A stretch of 64,000 nt of DNA from Isoetes taiwanensis. Its lineage: Eukaryota > Streptophyta > Lycopodiopsida > Isoetales > Isoetaceae. Positions 54,037-64,000 of the stretch are shown here, in pieces (positions within the stretch are counted from its first letter, which is position 1; the number at the start of each line of letters is the position of its first letter). The position numbers and the translations under genes are program-made. The stretch covers positions 3,550,224 to 3,614,223 of the forward strand of contig JAJEKV010000035.1 of the NCBI GenBank assembly GCA_021234155.1. Direction: 5' to 3'. The notes below the pieces were generated by a model. The model made no database searches, was not told the DNA's origin, and worked only from the letters and a program-made list of their open reading frames with translations.

Positions 54037-54137
54037 ATGTAGAACCCCCTCATTTTTTCGCCCAAGCCCTAGAAATCCGCTTTTCCCAACTTAGGCGATC
54101 TTTCTACGCTTTTATCCCATTGACGATCCAGAAAAAC

Positions 54138-55402
54138 ATGGCCCTAACCAAACAGACCGCGAAGGAAGCGCCGCCAGCGAAACCACAAATCCGCCACCGA
54201 GGCGTAGATCATTCGAAGATGCTTCGTGAGAGGCTCGCAAGAGGGGGTCGCTCGCCGGACGAAGAGGAAGACACCTCCGATTTGATCGATGTCTTCAACC
54301 AGCAGTGGAGGAGGACGAGGCCACATCACCAACTCCATGGACGAAGAGACGAGGGAGGTGTAATGAAGAAATAGAGCGAGATCCAAAGAAAGAACAAGGG
54401 CACTATCTCGGACGCGACCCACGGAAATCCTCGAAAGCAGATGAGCAGTGATGTGTCCGGAGCCGCCGGAGGTAGCGACCTTAGAAGATTCATCAGAAGT
54501 ACGAAAGCCGCAGAAGAGAAGGGAAGACAAAAAGAGGAAAAGGGAGGAAGAGGAACAAAAGGCAGCAGAAGAAAAGAAGAAAAAAGAAAGGGAAGTTCGT
54601 GGGTCGGCATAAGGAGAACGGCTGGACCGCCTCACGAGGAAGAGGCCAAACCCAAATATTATCATTAAGGAGCCGGCAACCCGACGAACCCCCAAACCCT
54701 TCCGGACGACTCTTCCGATGAAGACTTCAACCCTAACGCCGCAGTGGAAGTTTCCAAGCACCCAGCGACGAAAGGTGAAGTACCCGAGCAGCCGCACCGA
54801 AAGCAACCCCACCAAGACCAAGTGCGTAAGCCCCCAATACCCGCATGGGATAGAAAGAAGCAACCACGACCGCCCGAAGCCTACGCCACCGAGCGATAGG
54901 GTGAAGATTTATGAGAGGAAGATGAGAGAGCACGAGGCCTACATGAAGAAATGGGAGGCCTATAACAAATATTATGAGGAAAAAAGGGTTAAGTTCATCG
55001 AGGGAGGGCGACCAACGGCAAAGAAACCCTAAGGCCGCCACCACCGAAGCCTGGTTGTTCCCAAGCCGCCACCCGTGAAGAAAGCGGATAGGAAGGAGGT
55101 GGAGAGAAGAGCGCTAAGGGAGATTAGACACTTCCAAATAAGCAGCCTCGGCCTCCTAATCCCCCGCGGCCCCCTTCGGCCTGTTGGTGCGTGAAGTTAT
55201 GCGTGCCTATAGAACAAACTTTAGAGTCACGCACGAGGCGCCACCGGCAATGCAAGAGGCGGCCGAGGCAAAGATAGTGCAACATTTTGAAGATTCAACA
55301 GCCGCACTATCCACGCCAAGCGGTAACCTTAATGCGACAAAGACATGAGTCTTGGCGACCGCATTAAGGAGAAACGCCTTAGAAACTTTTTTTTGTAAAT
55401 AA
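54138..55402 (+). pseudogene. Histone H3-like protein with long N-terminal tail
   Basis: The start at 54138 reads MALTKQTAKEAPPAK, close to the H3 tail (A-x-TKQTA). A long Lys/Glu-rich tail follows (KKRKREEEEQKAAEEKKK-type near 54530-54590; YERKMREHEAYMKKWEAY near 54915). The C-terminus is the H3 histone fold: ALREIRHFQ, LLIPRGP (alphaN/alpha1, about 55111-55170), LVREVMRAYRTNFR (about 55182-55225), MQEAAEAKIVQHFEDS (alpha2, about 55250-55300) and LATALRRN (alpha3). LLIPR in place of LLIRK recalls CENH3-type variants. At least four frameshifts or stops (near 54310, 54450, 54610, 55185, 55346) break the gene. Canonical H3 is 136 aa; this would exceed 350. It lies between primer site and gag with its own TATA box. 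Confidence 0.8.
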
Positions 55403-55530
55403 TTAAAAATTTTGTAATATAGAGCAATTTTGTGTACCTTGATGACATAAACTTGAGTAATTAGAGCAAATTAATAAGTTTTAGCTTTTATTTCAAAGGA
55501 AATAGGACATTTGGGAGCCGAGAGACATGA
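55403..55530. other. Spacer after the H3-like gene
   Basis: AT-rich sequence that could serve as the 3' end of the H3-like transcript. No polyadenylation signal is clear-cut. Confidence 0.35.
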
Positions 55531-55596
55531 TGTTCACAGCTCGCTACCGTCAAAAACAAAAAGTTAGGATTGAAGCGAGGCGCAAGTCGTGAGACC
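55531..55596. repeat. Hairpin repeat, copy 3
   Basis: GTTCACAGCTCGCTACCGTC with AAGTTAGGATTGAAGCGAGG and CGCAAGTCGTGAGACC. The right half is nearly identical to copy 4. Confidence 0.8.
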
Positions 55597-55734
55597 TCCA
55601 AACTTGACCAAAACAGCTCCAAATTGACCAAATAAGGGGTCAATTTCGCCTAATTTGGTGAGCCCATCACCCTTACACCATTAGTTTACCCAAATTGACA
55701 CCTTTAATCGAAATGGGACTGATGTCTCACACCG

Positions 55735-55790
55735 CTACTCGTCGCAAAACAAAAAGTTAGGATTGAAGCGAGGCGCAAGCCGTGGAGACC
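55735..55790. repeat. Hairpin repeat, copy 4
   Basis: TCTCACACCGCTACTCGTCG with GATTGAAGCGAGGCGCAAGC and CGTGGAGACC. It lies about 190 bases before TATA box 2. Confidence 0.8.
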
Positions 55791-55976
55791 TCTTACCAAT
55801 TCTTCACCAGACTTGTCAAAGTCACCTTCAACCTATCGCATAGCATCTTTTAGGTAACCTAGCCTTGTTCAAGCATCTCCTATAGTCCTCAAACTCCTAT
55901 TTTGACCTCGATAAGTTAGAATTACCCAATCCTAGGAAATTTCCAAGTCATCCAAAAATTAGGGTTTCCCCTTTTC

Positions 55977-55985
55977 TATAAATAG
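55977..55985 (+). promoter_or_regulatory. TATA box 2, before the second accessory gene
   Basis: TATAAATAG, same as at 54028, followed by a C-rich leader and an ATG at 56101. The hairpins upstream repeat the module layout. Confidence 0.55.
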
Positions 55986-56100
55986 ACCCGCCACTTCTCA
56001 CATAGCACCCCTCGCAAATCTGCTCCCCGCCCTTCTAGCCGATTTCCTAACTCCCCGAGGCTTTTGCAACCATTTGTTACCTTCTTCCGCAATTAATCAA

Positions 56101-57540
56101 TGGCAACTTCTCGATTTCCGAGATGGTACAACGCCAAATACCATGCCATGCCGGGAGGTCGACGTCGACCAAATCTTCCGTGATTTTCAGAAGGAGGTAG
56201 ACGCCCAAGCAACCTTGCACGCTGACCCCAGCTTTATAGTAGAGTCTTGACTGAAGTTCCAAGCTAGGGTAGAACCAGCTTAGTGCAACTCCTCCTTGTA
56301 TAGGATATTTTGTTCCTAGATAGGGCCTCGCAGGGTAAAGATTAGACGATGTCCCTAACATCGCCAAATACCTCACAAACAAAGCGCACCAAGACACCTC
56401 GAGCCAATGGTCCTAATCACCAACAGACCAAGTACTTTTTTCAACACCGCCTCGCAATCTTTCTCACCCACCGCGTCGGAGAACATTGTGGGGAAACCTC
56501 TATTCCCCCATGGACGGGATCCATTAGCCGTAGCAAAGAACAACAACGGCCTCCTCACACGCATGAACAGGAGCAGAAGGGAAGGAAGAAGACTCCTGAT
56601 GAACAGAACTGAGGAGGAGGAAGACGATGTTGAGCTCGACCCAAACAGAGGAGCAAATGACAAGCGTAGCGGGAGTGGCAAGACCCTCGAAGAAGCCGGC
56701 AGACTCTCGAGTCGCCGCCACCCCTCGGTTTAGGCATCACAAGCCCGGCTCCCATTATCGCCGGCGGTGAGGAGTTTCTACCCCGAGCGACATTCAAAAC
56801 CTCCTGAGTGCGGGAAAGGGAGTACCGACCAAGAGTTGCCGCACCAACTCCTAAGAACGGACTTGACGACTTCATCGTCCGAGGAGAGTCCCACTTTCCC
56901 CTCCAAGTAAGGGAAGCCGACACTTACACGGAGAGTTTACCTCCGGCATCCAAGCCTACAAAGAACATCGTGCGCATCATGGAGGCGCATAAGGTCGAGA
57001 ACAAGCTACCGACGGAGGAAGAGTTCCTTGCTCTCCAGAACGTGATGGGGATCCGCTTATGCGACCTCAAACATCCTAACGGGTAAGCTCGTCCGCCAGA
57101 ACCTCCCCGGATAGGACAGCGAATTCGACCTCGTGAGGGCTTCAAAGAATAAATAAGGACTACAGTGGAGCTCACCACGGTGGAGGTTGATGATTTCGAA
57201 GCGCATTACCGCAGCTGGATACCGAAAGTGGGTCGAGGACCCATCTCGCAACGACATGTGTCATTACGCTTATTACCCGCCATTGCCGATGGATGGAAGA
57301 ATAGCGGCTATCCACCGCAAGTTCACCCCTTCGTGAGGCGAGGAAGGAGTATCGCTGTTGATTGCACTCTCAGATTCGCCGGCATGCACGGCTACCCCTT
57401 AACACCGAAAGTATGCAATCCCGGTGAAAAGAGCGGTAGCACTCGACGCCTTCGACTTCGCCATACCTTACAAAAGTGGCAGCAAGACCGCCAAGGATGC
57501 CAGCTTATACCTCCCACCGCAGAATAGAAAGATTTAGCAA
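56101..57540 (+). pseudogene. Second accessory gene of the chromovirus, unidentified
   Basis: Broken plus-strand frames: MATSRFPRWYNAKYHAM at 56101, then REVDVDQIFRDFQKEVDAQ in another frame; a Ser/Arg/Glu-rich middle (NRTEEEEDDVELDPNRG near 56600); NGLDDFIVRGESHFPLQ and EEEFLALQNVMGIRL (56808-57086); RITAAGYRKWVEDPSRNDM near 57205; LDAFDFAIPYKSGSKTAKDA near 57450. The composition is coding-like but I recognise no family. It could be an accessory protein or an unusual N-terminal gag part. It stands where the H3-like gene stands in the first module, after the same hairpins and TATA box. Confidence 0.45.
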
Positions 57541-57739
57541 GAGCATTACAGGTGGATCTCCAGCCAATGTTCTTAGGAACTTGGGCCATTCAAGGGGAAA
57601 TGCCCAAGTGAAAAGTTCTTGAGGATAATCCATCTTACCCAAGATCAACGTAAGTGATTAGCAAGTTGCAAGCTCTTGTATTAGTGTAATATAAAATATA
57701 AATATAACATTCTCTTTGCACTATAAATGTTTTGTTGAT

Positions 57740-59100
57740 ACATTTTGTGTCCCCTCAACCATGCCAACAAACATAAATAATGCAAGAAAGCAAGGAAAAC
57801 TAACCATGTAGATATGAACCACTTGTGTATGCAAATAGAGGCCCGAGCGCCAGAGAACGACAACCGCTGAACTTACAGGGGAACAGAGTCCGCCTGTGCC
57901 ACGCCCGCAAGGAACCCGCTTGAAGAGTTTGGACAAATGACCCGTAAGAAGAAATATCGCAAAATGAGGACAGACCTCGAACGATAAAGGCCTTGCTAGC
58001 CGCATGCTGTGAGCAGGTTCGGTGGGTAACGCCAACCGCCGCAAGCATCAGCCTGAGAACAAGTAGAGACAGAAAGAGGAGCAAGAGAGGAAGGTCCCCA
58101 GCCTTGGACTCCTCCGACTAAGCTCGATTCGTGACCGATTCTCGAGGAAGAAGAAGAGCGTAACCAAGTCCGAAAGCGCATCTAAAGGCGAGGAACCACC
58201 CTGAGGGACGACAAAGGGACACAAGAACCTCCTCACTACCGTAAGAAAGTAGACTCGCGTGATTGGGAAATGTTTGGAAGGCCAGAAGCTCGAGCAATTC
58301 TCAAAGCAGAACAGTCGCATGGAAGCAGAGGCTTGGCTTGACGAGATGAGCTTAATACGGCAATGCCTATGGTATGAAGGATAAGGATAAAGGCGTGGTG
58401 GCAACAAATAACCCGGAAGGGAGCAAAGACGCATTTGGTGGAAGGGCTATGCCAAGGCTCATGGCTTAAGCAGGGATGCTTGCGTGTTCAAGAAGTTTGC
58501 TAAAGCCTTCAAGCCATTACGCTCCAAGAGAGCACAAGTCCAAAGATGATGCAAAGAGCTTCTACAGTTGCAAAGAAGGCAACAAGTCAAGATTTAAATA
58601 CACAGAGGAATTTATGAGGCTAAGGTCAGATGTGCCAAAGTTAGGTGAGAAGCATGCAAAGGAAAGCTACATTGAAGGTCCGAATGAGGAGATCCGCAAG
58701 TTTGTAAGGGCAATAAACCCTAGAACGGTATCGAAGCCGAGTCCAAGGCAATAAGCTTGCAAGGGACAGACCTCGCAATAGCGGGCGAGGCAACAAGATT
58801 ACCAAGATAAAGGCAAGGCAAAGCAGTGCGCTTTAGCCCGAGAACAAACCCAGCCTCAGACCAGCTAGAGCCCCATATAGTGGCAATCAAGGGAAACAAA
58901 GGAGAAGAAGCAGTGTCCTTCAAAGACAAACAGAAGGGTCAAACTACTCCAAAGCAAAGGCGATCCTTTCTCACAGGCCATGCCCAAGGAAAAGAGACAG
59001 AGTGCATAGAAAAGCAAAATTTTGCTTCGTGTGTTTCCAGCCAAAGCCATAGGACAAAGAACCGCCCATATGTCATGAGTGCAGCCGCTAGCAGAGTTGG
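57740..59100 (+). pseudogene. Gag (capsid/nucleocapsid), heavily frameshifted
   Basis: The best-preserved part (58560-58750) reads KSFYSCKEGNKSRFKYTEEF, RLRSDVPKLGEKHAKE and EEIRKFVRAINP, the C-terminal half of a Ty3 retrotrans-gag domain that builds the virus-like particle. Farther on, CFVCFQPKP...ICHEC near 59020-59080 looks like a decayed zinc knuckle. 57740-58500 holds only short pieces such as MEAEAWLDEMSLIRQCLW. No open frame spans the gene. Confidence 0.65.
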
Positions 59101-59159
59101 GAGATTGGGACACTCGTCTCGACGACGACGGGCGAGGAGGCCCGCGACTACATTCTGTG

Positions 59160-59805
59160 GTGAGTGTCATATCTTTGCCGCAATAGATACAGAGAGCAAG
59201 CAGAGAGCCAAGATAAAGTAATTTCCATTAAAGGGGAAAGGCCAAGGCCAAGTCATTTATAGTCCTAATAGATTCGAAGTAGCCATAACTTTGCATCTCC
59301 CGCAATGGTTCAAATGTTGAAGTTGAAACCATTAAAGTCAAAGCCAAGGCCCGCTTGTCTTAGCAAGTGGAGCAAGAAGGCGCATCGCCAGTAAAAAGAA
59401 TCAACTTTGACATCGACTTGCCGGGATTAAGATCCGTGATGGGGGCGGAGGTAATGAGCATCGGCAAATATGACTTGATAATAGGTATGGAGTACCTTGG
59501 ACCAGCAGGGGCCATTATTGATTGTGGAAAGCGGAAGGTGACCTTCCCAACACCCGACGGCAAGATCATTGAGATAACAGGTAAAGAAGTTGTCCCCATC
59601 ATGCAGTGTATGTCTTCTAAACGGCTGTTCAAGTGCATCAAGAGTGAGCAGGTAGCATACATCTTCAAGCTTGAGATTAGTGAGCCGGAATTGGAAGGAA
59701 GCAAAGAAGACAAGATGCTCAGCAAGTTGCCGAGGCAAATAGCTAAGTTGATCACGAGTTCCACGATCTCTTCCGTGATGAGATCAAGCAGCCCCTCCTT
59801 ATAGG
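59160..59805 (+). pseudogene. Retropepsin-type protease region
   Basis: The frame 59367-59804 has INFDIDLPGLRSVMGAEV, then YDLIIGMEYLGPAGAIIDC and KRKVTFPTPDGK. This is the C-terminal half of the aspartyl protease of Ty3 elements, with the ILGMD-like and IDC strands. The active-site DTG is expected just before; the upstream frame has only AAIDTESKQ near 59180, so that site is decayed or displaced. It cleaves Gag-Pol in functional relatives. Confidence 0.65.
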
Positions 59806-59879
59806 GGAGTCGAAAGCAGATAGCACTCAACCGAACAAAACCGACAAGCAAGGCTCCATATAGAATGACAACGCAGAGT

Positions 59880-61030
59880 TGTCTGAGCTAAAGAAGCAGC
59901 TAGGGAGCTGCTCGACCTAGGTTTCATTAGACCTAGTGTCTCGCCGTTTGGAGCGCCCATTCTTTTTGTCAAGAAGAAGGATGGATCTTTGAGAATGTGC
60001 ATAGACTATAGACAGTTGAATAAGCACACCATTAAGAACAAGTATGCGCTTCCAAGATCAGACGACTTGATGGATCAGCTTCAAGGAGCAAAGATCTTCT
60101 CCAAAATCGACTTAAGGTCGTTATCATCGACACGGATAAAGGAGGAGGATATCCACAAGACCGCCGTGACGCCGGATGGGCATTATGAGTTCACAAAGTG
60201 ATGCCTTTCGCTTATCAAATGCCCCCAACGCGCTCATGAGGCTCATGAACGATATCTTCGTGGGAGTTCCCGACACCTTTGTGATTGTTTTCTTTGATGA
60301 CATTTTGGTGTATAGCGATCCCTTGAAGAGCACGCGGCAACACTTGAGAAGGGTGCTAGAGAAGTTGAGGAGGCACCCGCTTAATACGCCAAGTTGTCGG
60401 CGCCACTTCAACAACGAGAAGGTGGAATACCTTGGTCATGTGATCTCGGCGAAGGCATCTCGACGGACCCCGCCAAGATTGAAGCAAAGGATTCAAAGGG
60501 TCGGCTACCAAGAATGTGCACGAGGTCAGAAGTTTTCTGCCTAGCAGGGTACTACAGGAAGTTCGTGAAGAACTTTGCTAAGATAGCAGCCCCGCTAACG
60601 CATCTCGACGAGGGCGTAGAAGGTGAAAGATTGGGTAGAGCATTGGCACAAGAAAGCCCAAAAGGGATTTGAATTGTTGAAGGAAGCTTTAACAACAGCC
60701 CCAGCCTTAACCTCACGGACCCGAGAAAGATAAGCTTGTAGCAACGGATGCGAGTAAGATAGCTACAGGTGCAAAGGCTTATGCAAGAAGAGCGCGTGGT
60801 AGCGTATGATTCCGTGAAGATGAACGACGCCGAGACGCCGCCACCCAACGCGACGATCGTGAATTGCTTGCGCTTGTCGTATGCTAAGAATATGGAGGCA
60901 CTACCTCTTGGGAAGGAAGTTCCAATTGATACCGACCATCGAGCTCCAATATGTATTCACGCAACCACACCTCAACTGAGGCAGGCAGAGAGATGGATGG
61001 AGTTCCTCGAGGAATACGACTTTTGATATA
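59880..61030 (+). pseudogene. Reverse transcriptase and RNase H
   Basis: Frame pieces in order: [20 protein letters not shown], then [19 protein letters not shown] (59995), [11 protein letters not shown] (palm aspartate, about 60105), HYEFTK, catalytic VFFDDILVYSD (about 60285-60312), HVISAK, GYYRKFVKNFAKIAAPL (about 60548). RNase H begins near 60739 (VATDASKIATGA, first aspartate) and continues to ALPLGKEVPIDTDH and RWMEFLEEYDF (61026). Standard Ty3 order. At least five frameshifts (for example near 60120, 60200, 60470, 60660, 60760) inactivate it. Confidence 0.85.
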
Positions 61031-62400
61031 GTCTACAAGCCGTGGAAACTCAATGTGGTAGCAGATGCGCTTTCAAGGCATCCCCTCGACAACTAGAGTG
61101 CATTGCAAACGCAATTTCGACGCCTCCAAATGACTTTGGTAAGAGGATTGAAGAGTCCTTGCCAACGGATGTGGATTTCGTGGAAGTATGGGCAAGCCTC
61201 TCTAAGGAGGCTAGAACAGATAAAGAGCGGGAGGCCTTCAAGCATTATAAGAAGGAAGGCAACCTGTTATACCATAAGAACAAGTTGTGCGTGCATCTCA
61301 ATCATCAGGTGTAAGGAAGTTGATCCTCCATGACACGCACAACAGCCCAATAGCTGGCCATGCGGATTCATGAAAACATATTTCAAAGTGCGCAGCAGCA
61401 GCTATTATTGGCCAGAATGAAGAAGCAAATAGCTCGCTACATCAAGGAATGTCACTATGCCGCCAGACGGCGCGCGAGCAGCTTCGAATTCCGTGGGGGC
61501 ATTAGAGCCATTAGCAAAGCCAAATGCTAAGTGGGAGGTAATCAGCATGGATTTCATCACAGACTCCCAAACAAATGCGAGGCAAGGATGCCTTGATGGT
61601 AGTGGTCGACAAGTTGTCAAAGATGGCACATTTTGTGCCTTGCGTGACCACGATACAGCCTATGGATACAAAGAAAGCTCTTCACCAAAGAGATCTTCGT
61701 GCTTCATGGCATGCCAAGGGAGATTATCTCCGACGAGATCCGGTTCATGAGTGCCTTTGGCAAGACCTCTTTGGCGACAATTCAGACCAAGCTATCCATG
61801 AGCACGGCGTATCATCCTCGTGACGGATGGCCGACGGAGCGACCAACAGGATCTTAGAAGACATGCTACTTAAACTATGTCCGAATAAGCAAAGTATGTG
61901 GGAAGAATTTATTCACTTGGTGGAGTTTGCATACAATAGCACCAAGCGTGAATCGTCCCAAATGTCGCCATTTATGATCAATTATGGCTATCAGTGCCTA
62001 ACTCCAGACACTTGGCACAACCCCGTGTCAAAAGTAGAAGTTTCGCAGCAGATGTTGGCCGATATGCAGCAGCTCGTGGAAGAGGTTCGAGGGTATCTCG
62101 CTAGCGCAAGAAGTCGACAAAAAGAGCATCGCCGATAAGCATCGAACCAGTAAGAGAGTTCAAAGTTGGAGATGATGTATGGCTCAAGATAAAGGTGAAG
62201 CAGCGGGCTCGGATTGGCAATTGCAAGAAGCTTGCTCCAAGGTGGGCTGGACCCTTCGTAATAATCAAGAGAGTAGGTAATCAATCCTACAAGTTAGAAT
62301 TGCCAAGACACCTAAAGATTCATAAGGTCTTCCACGTGAGTTTGTTGAAGAAGCATACCCAAATCCGCATTTAAGTTTTGGACACTCCAACGTTGTTGGA
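61031..62400 (+). pseudogene. Integrase
   Basis: The His-His-Cys-Cys N-terminal zinc region is recognisable near 61325-61460 (HDTHNSPIAGHAD, then YYWPRMKKQIARYIKECH). The catalytic core starts with ISMDFITDSQ (first Asp, about 61549), continues KDALMVVVDKLSKMAHFVP (about 61580), and has TAYHPR..GWPTER and NRILEDMLLKLCPNKQ (about 61810-61890). FAYNSTKRESSQMSPFM and the basic C-terminal part (KVGDDVWLKIK near 62165) follow. Frames shift several times and the second catalytic aspartate lies in a damaged part. It inserts element cDNA in intact relatives. Confidence 0.85.
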
Positions 62401-62433
62401 AATGACGAGGAGCAGCTGGAAATAGTTCCGTAA

Positions 62434-62637
62434 ATGATTCTTGATAAAGCTTTCAAGAAGACAAGGAGGTCGGAGTTCCTCCAATACTTGGTCAAGTGGA
62501 AACACTTGCCGCTGGAAGACGCCACGCGGGTACTTAAGAAGGATTTGGTAAAGCAAGCACCCACGCTTTATGGAGCAATGGGACGGCAAGGTCATCTCCG
62601 AAGAAATCGGCTCGTGCATGTCGATTTGGAGGGTTAA
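62434..62637 (+). pseudogene. Chromodomain at the integrase C-terminus
   Basis: The frame reads AFKKTRRSEFLQYLVKWKHL, then PLEDATRVLKKDL. The YLVKWKHLP core with following E-ATR matches the chromodomain of chromovirus integrases, which in this family guides insertion by binding methylated H3 tails or other heterochromatin marks. The final tryptophan of the usual W/ATW motif reads R here. This identifies the element as a chromovirus. Stop at 62637. Confidence 0.8.
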
Positions 62638-62639
62638 TT

Positions 62640-63486
62640 CTTGTATAGATTAATCTACGCGATGCAACCTATGCTTGGTATGGGTCGCATGCGCCGTTAT
62701 CGATGATGAGACCACTACGGTGATCTCTAGGGCGTGGTGTAATGTCAATGTAGGCATGACCGCTGCTTCCGCTTTGGGCGAAGTGGAAGGTAGATTAGAA
62801 AGTCTACTTCTCCCCCACCGAAGGAGACGGCCTCGAGAGAAAAGAGGTCATTAAGGAATGCATTGATAGGGAAAGCACCTTTAGCCCCATATATGCTTTG
62901 ATAGGAGGAATCCATCCTTCACGCCCCCACGCGAGAAGGATATCCTCCACGCTGGGCAACTAGAGGTGTAGGCATGAGCGGCATATAGGCATATAGGCTA
63001 CCGCCTCCCCGCCATTATGGAAGATTCATCCTCTTCCTACTGGAGATTAGCCATGCATTCATGTAGATAGGTGGGGTGGTCACCATATAACCAAAATTTA
63101 TTAAACAATTAAAACGGTACTAACGTAGTGTCGACCACTGCCAGCCAGAGCGCCCTGAGGGCAAGGAGGTCGAAGTTATTTAAGACTTGCAACACAAGTT
63201 TTGTTGGAATGTGTTGCAAGGAATGAAGAGTACCCCTGACAAGAATTATAGATATGAAATGCTGAAATTTTGTCTAACTTAACATAGTGAATAACTTGTT
63301 AATGGGGTTATGAATTGATAAGTATTCCATAATATAATAACGTAATAATGTTCTAAAAGTAATTACCTTAGAGTAATCGCGATAAATGTATAAAGATTAT
63401 ATTGTAGGTATCACGCTGATTGCGGGTTGCTGCGTGTTAGAAGATCCCAAGGTGGGGAGACCCACGATGTCGCTGGACATCATTTC
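62640..63486. other. 3' non-coding region of the chromovirus
   Basis: No gene is seen between chromodomain stop and polypurine tract. A second purine-rich AAGGTGGGGAGA copy lies at about 63449-63460. Confidence 0.6.
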
Positions 63487-63499
63487 AAGGTGGGGAGAA
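63487..63499 (+). promoter_or_regulatory. Polypurine tract
   Basis: AAGGTGGGGAGAA directly before the 3' LTR start TGTGACGTTCC. Confidence 0.85.
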
Positions 63500-64000
63500 T
63501 GTGACGTTCCAAGACAAGATATACGCCCCCCGTGACGTACATTGTATTTGCCACGCCGCATTACCGCCACCCCGATTGACGGTACGCCAACGGATAGCCG
63601 TGTAAGTAGCCCTAGGGGCAACTTGCTAGGAGTGTTCATATATTATTAATGTGCACATGTGCACATTAATGAGGGCACACCTTTCCATGTTGGCATATTT
63701 TGCCACCTAGCCACTAAAGGCAAGTGGGGCCTTTCCAATTATCCCACATGCCAAATTGGGTAATTGGAAACCCTAGCCTAAACCCCATGTCTATTTAGGG
63801 TAGGAAAACCCTAGCTTGCTAGTTTTTCGTCCCTTAGGGTTTTAGAGCTCGGTTTTGGCTGCCCCAGAGCCAAAACCGCCTCCCCGCACGCTGCCTGCCG
63901 AATTGCGCCATCGGGCCTCCACTCGACCATCAGCTCAGCAGATGGTTGAACTCGTGTCGAGGAGCCACTCAAGGATCAGAGTTTGGTCAATTTAATAGCT
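63500..64000 (+). repeat. 3' LTR of the chromovirus, cut by the window end
   Basis: Matches the first 500 bases of the LTR at 51915. The first 100 bases differ at several places; from the CCCTAGGGGCAACTTGC stretch onward identity is very high. Confidence 0.9.

Larger units (their letters stand above)
51915..64000 (+). mobile_element. Ty3/gypsy chromovirus with extra 5' genes, right end outside window
   Basis: Order: 5' LTR (51915-53473), degenerate primer site (53474), about 4 kb of accessory region with hairpins, two TATA boxes, a histone H3-like gene and an unknown gene, then gag (about 57740-59100), protease, RT, RNase H, integrase, chromodomain (to 62637), a 3' non-coding region, polypurine tract (63487-63499) and 3' LTR (from 63500, cut by the window end). 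RT before integrase and a C-terminal chromodomain define the chromovirus branch. Many frameshifts in pol make this copy unable to move on its own. Confidence 0.88.

Noticed and set aside
54144-54863. Minus-strand ORF of 239 aa opposite the H3-like gene
   Set aside because: Shadow frame of the GC-rich sense gene; its translation shows low-complexity Ser/Phe runs and no domain.
1-64000. CRISPR arrays, operons or bacterial genes
   Set aside because: All recognised genes are eukaryotic transposon or plant-type fragments with introns; no regularly spaced repeat array with unique spacers was seen.

Overview
This is eukaryotic DNA from the green lineage. The window is almost entirely transposable elements, nested and decayed to different degrees. 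Three host gene fragments with introns point to a plant-type host with flagellated cells (streptophyte alga, bryophyte, lycophyte, fern or similar): a plastid-type ATP/ADP translocase, the centriole protein SAS-6 and a GNAT acetyltransferase. I see no intact ordinary host gene, no functional tRNA or rRNA gene, and nothing bacterial.

Layout, left half. 1-4843: a DIRS-type (tyrosine-recombinase) retrotransposon with RT/RNase H and recombinase ORFs and the split repeats of that class. About 5050-15270: an old minus-strand LINE (LINE-A) broken by two later insertions. These are a 7.2-kb L1-type LINE (LINE-B, 5521-12729, about 16-bp target duplication) that contains a captured host acetyltransferase fragment, and a solo Ty3-type LTR (13390-14951, TSD ATCAC). 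15.3-19.7 kb: decayed DNA, a fold-back palindrome, a GCATGCA-rich minisatellite and copy 1 of a gene-capturing element. 19697-20832: a LINE-like element with a tRNA-like head and only ORF1. 21286-30110: a minus-strand retroelement with direct repeats of about 2.1-2.3 kb, a Penelope-like RT of 644 aa, an unidentified 535-aa protein and RGG-rich small ORFs.

Layout, right half. 30893-33850 and 41511-44078: copies 2 and 3 of the gene-capturing family. They share conserved 5' and 3' end blocks but carry different intron-containing gene fragments. 34187-51190: a minus-strand Ty3-type LTR composite with no recognisable pol. Its 3' LTR is split by an apparently intact two-ORF LINE (LINE-C, 35285-39291). 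51915-64000: a plus-strand Ty3/gypsy chromovirus whose 3' LTR runs off the window.

Most unusual feature. Between primer-binding site and gag, the chromovirus carries about 4 kb of extra sequence. It holds two promoter-like modules, each with hairpin repeats and a TATA box, and each followed by an accessory gene. The first gene encodes a histone H3-like protein: an N-terminus resembling the H3 tail, a long charged tail, and a recognisable H3 histone fold at the C-terminus. The second is unidentified. The same element encodes a C-terminal chromodomain, a module that in other elements reads H3 tails. Several frameshifts show that this copy is decayed or the sequence has errors.

All homology calls were made by eye from motifs; no database search was run.
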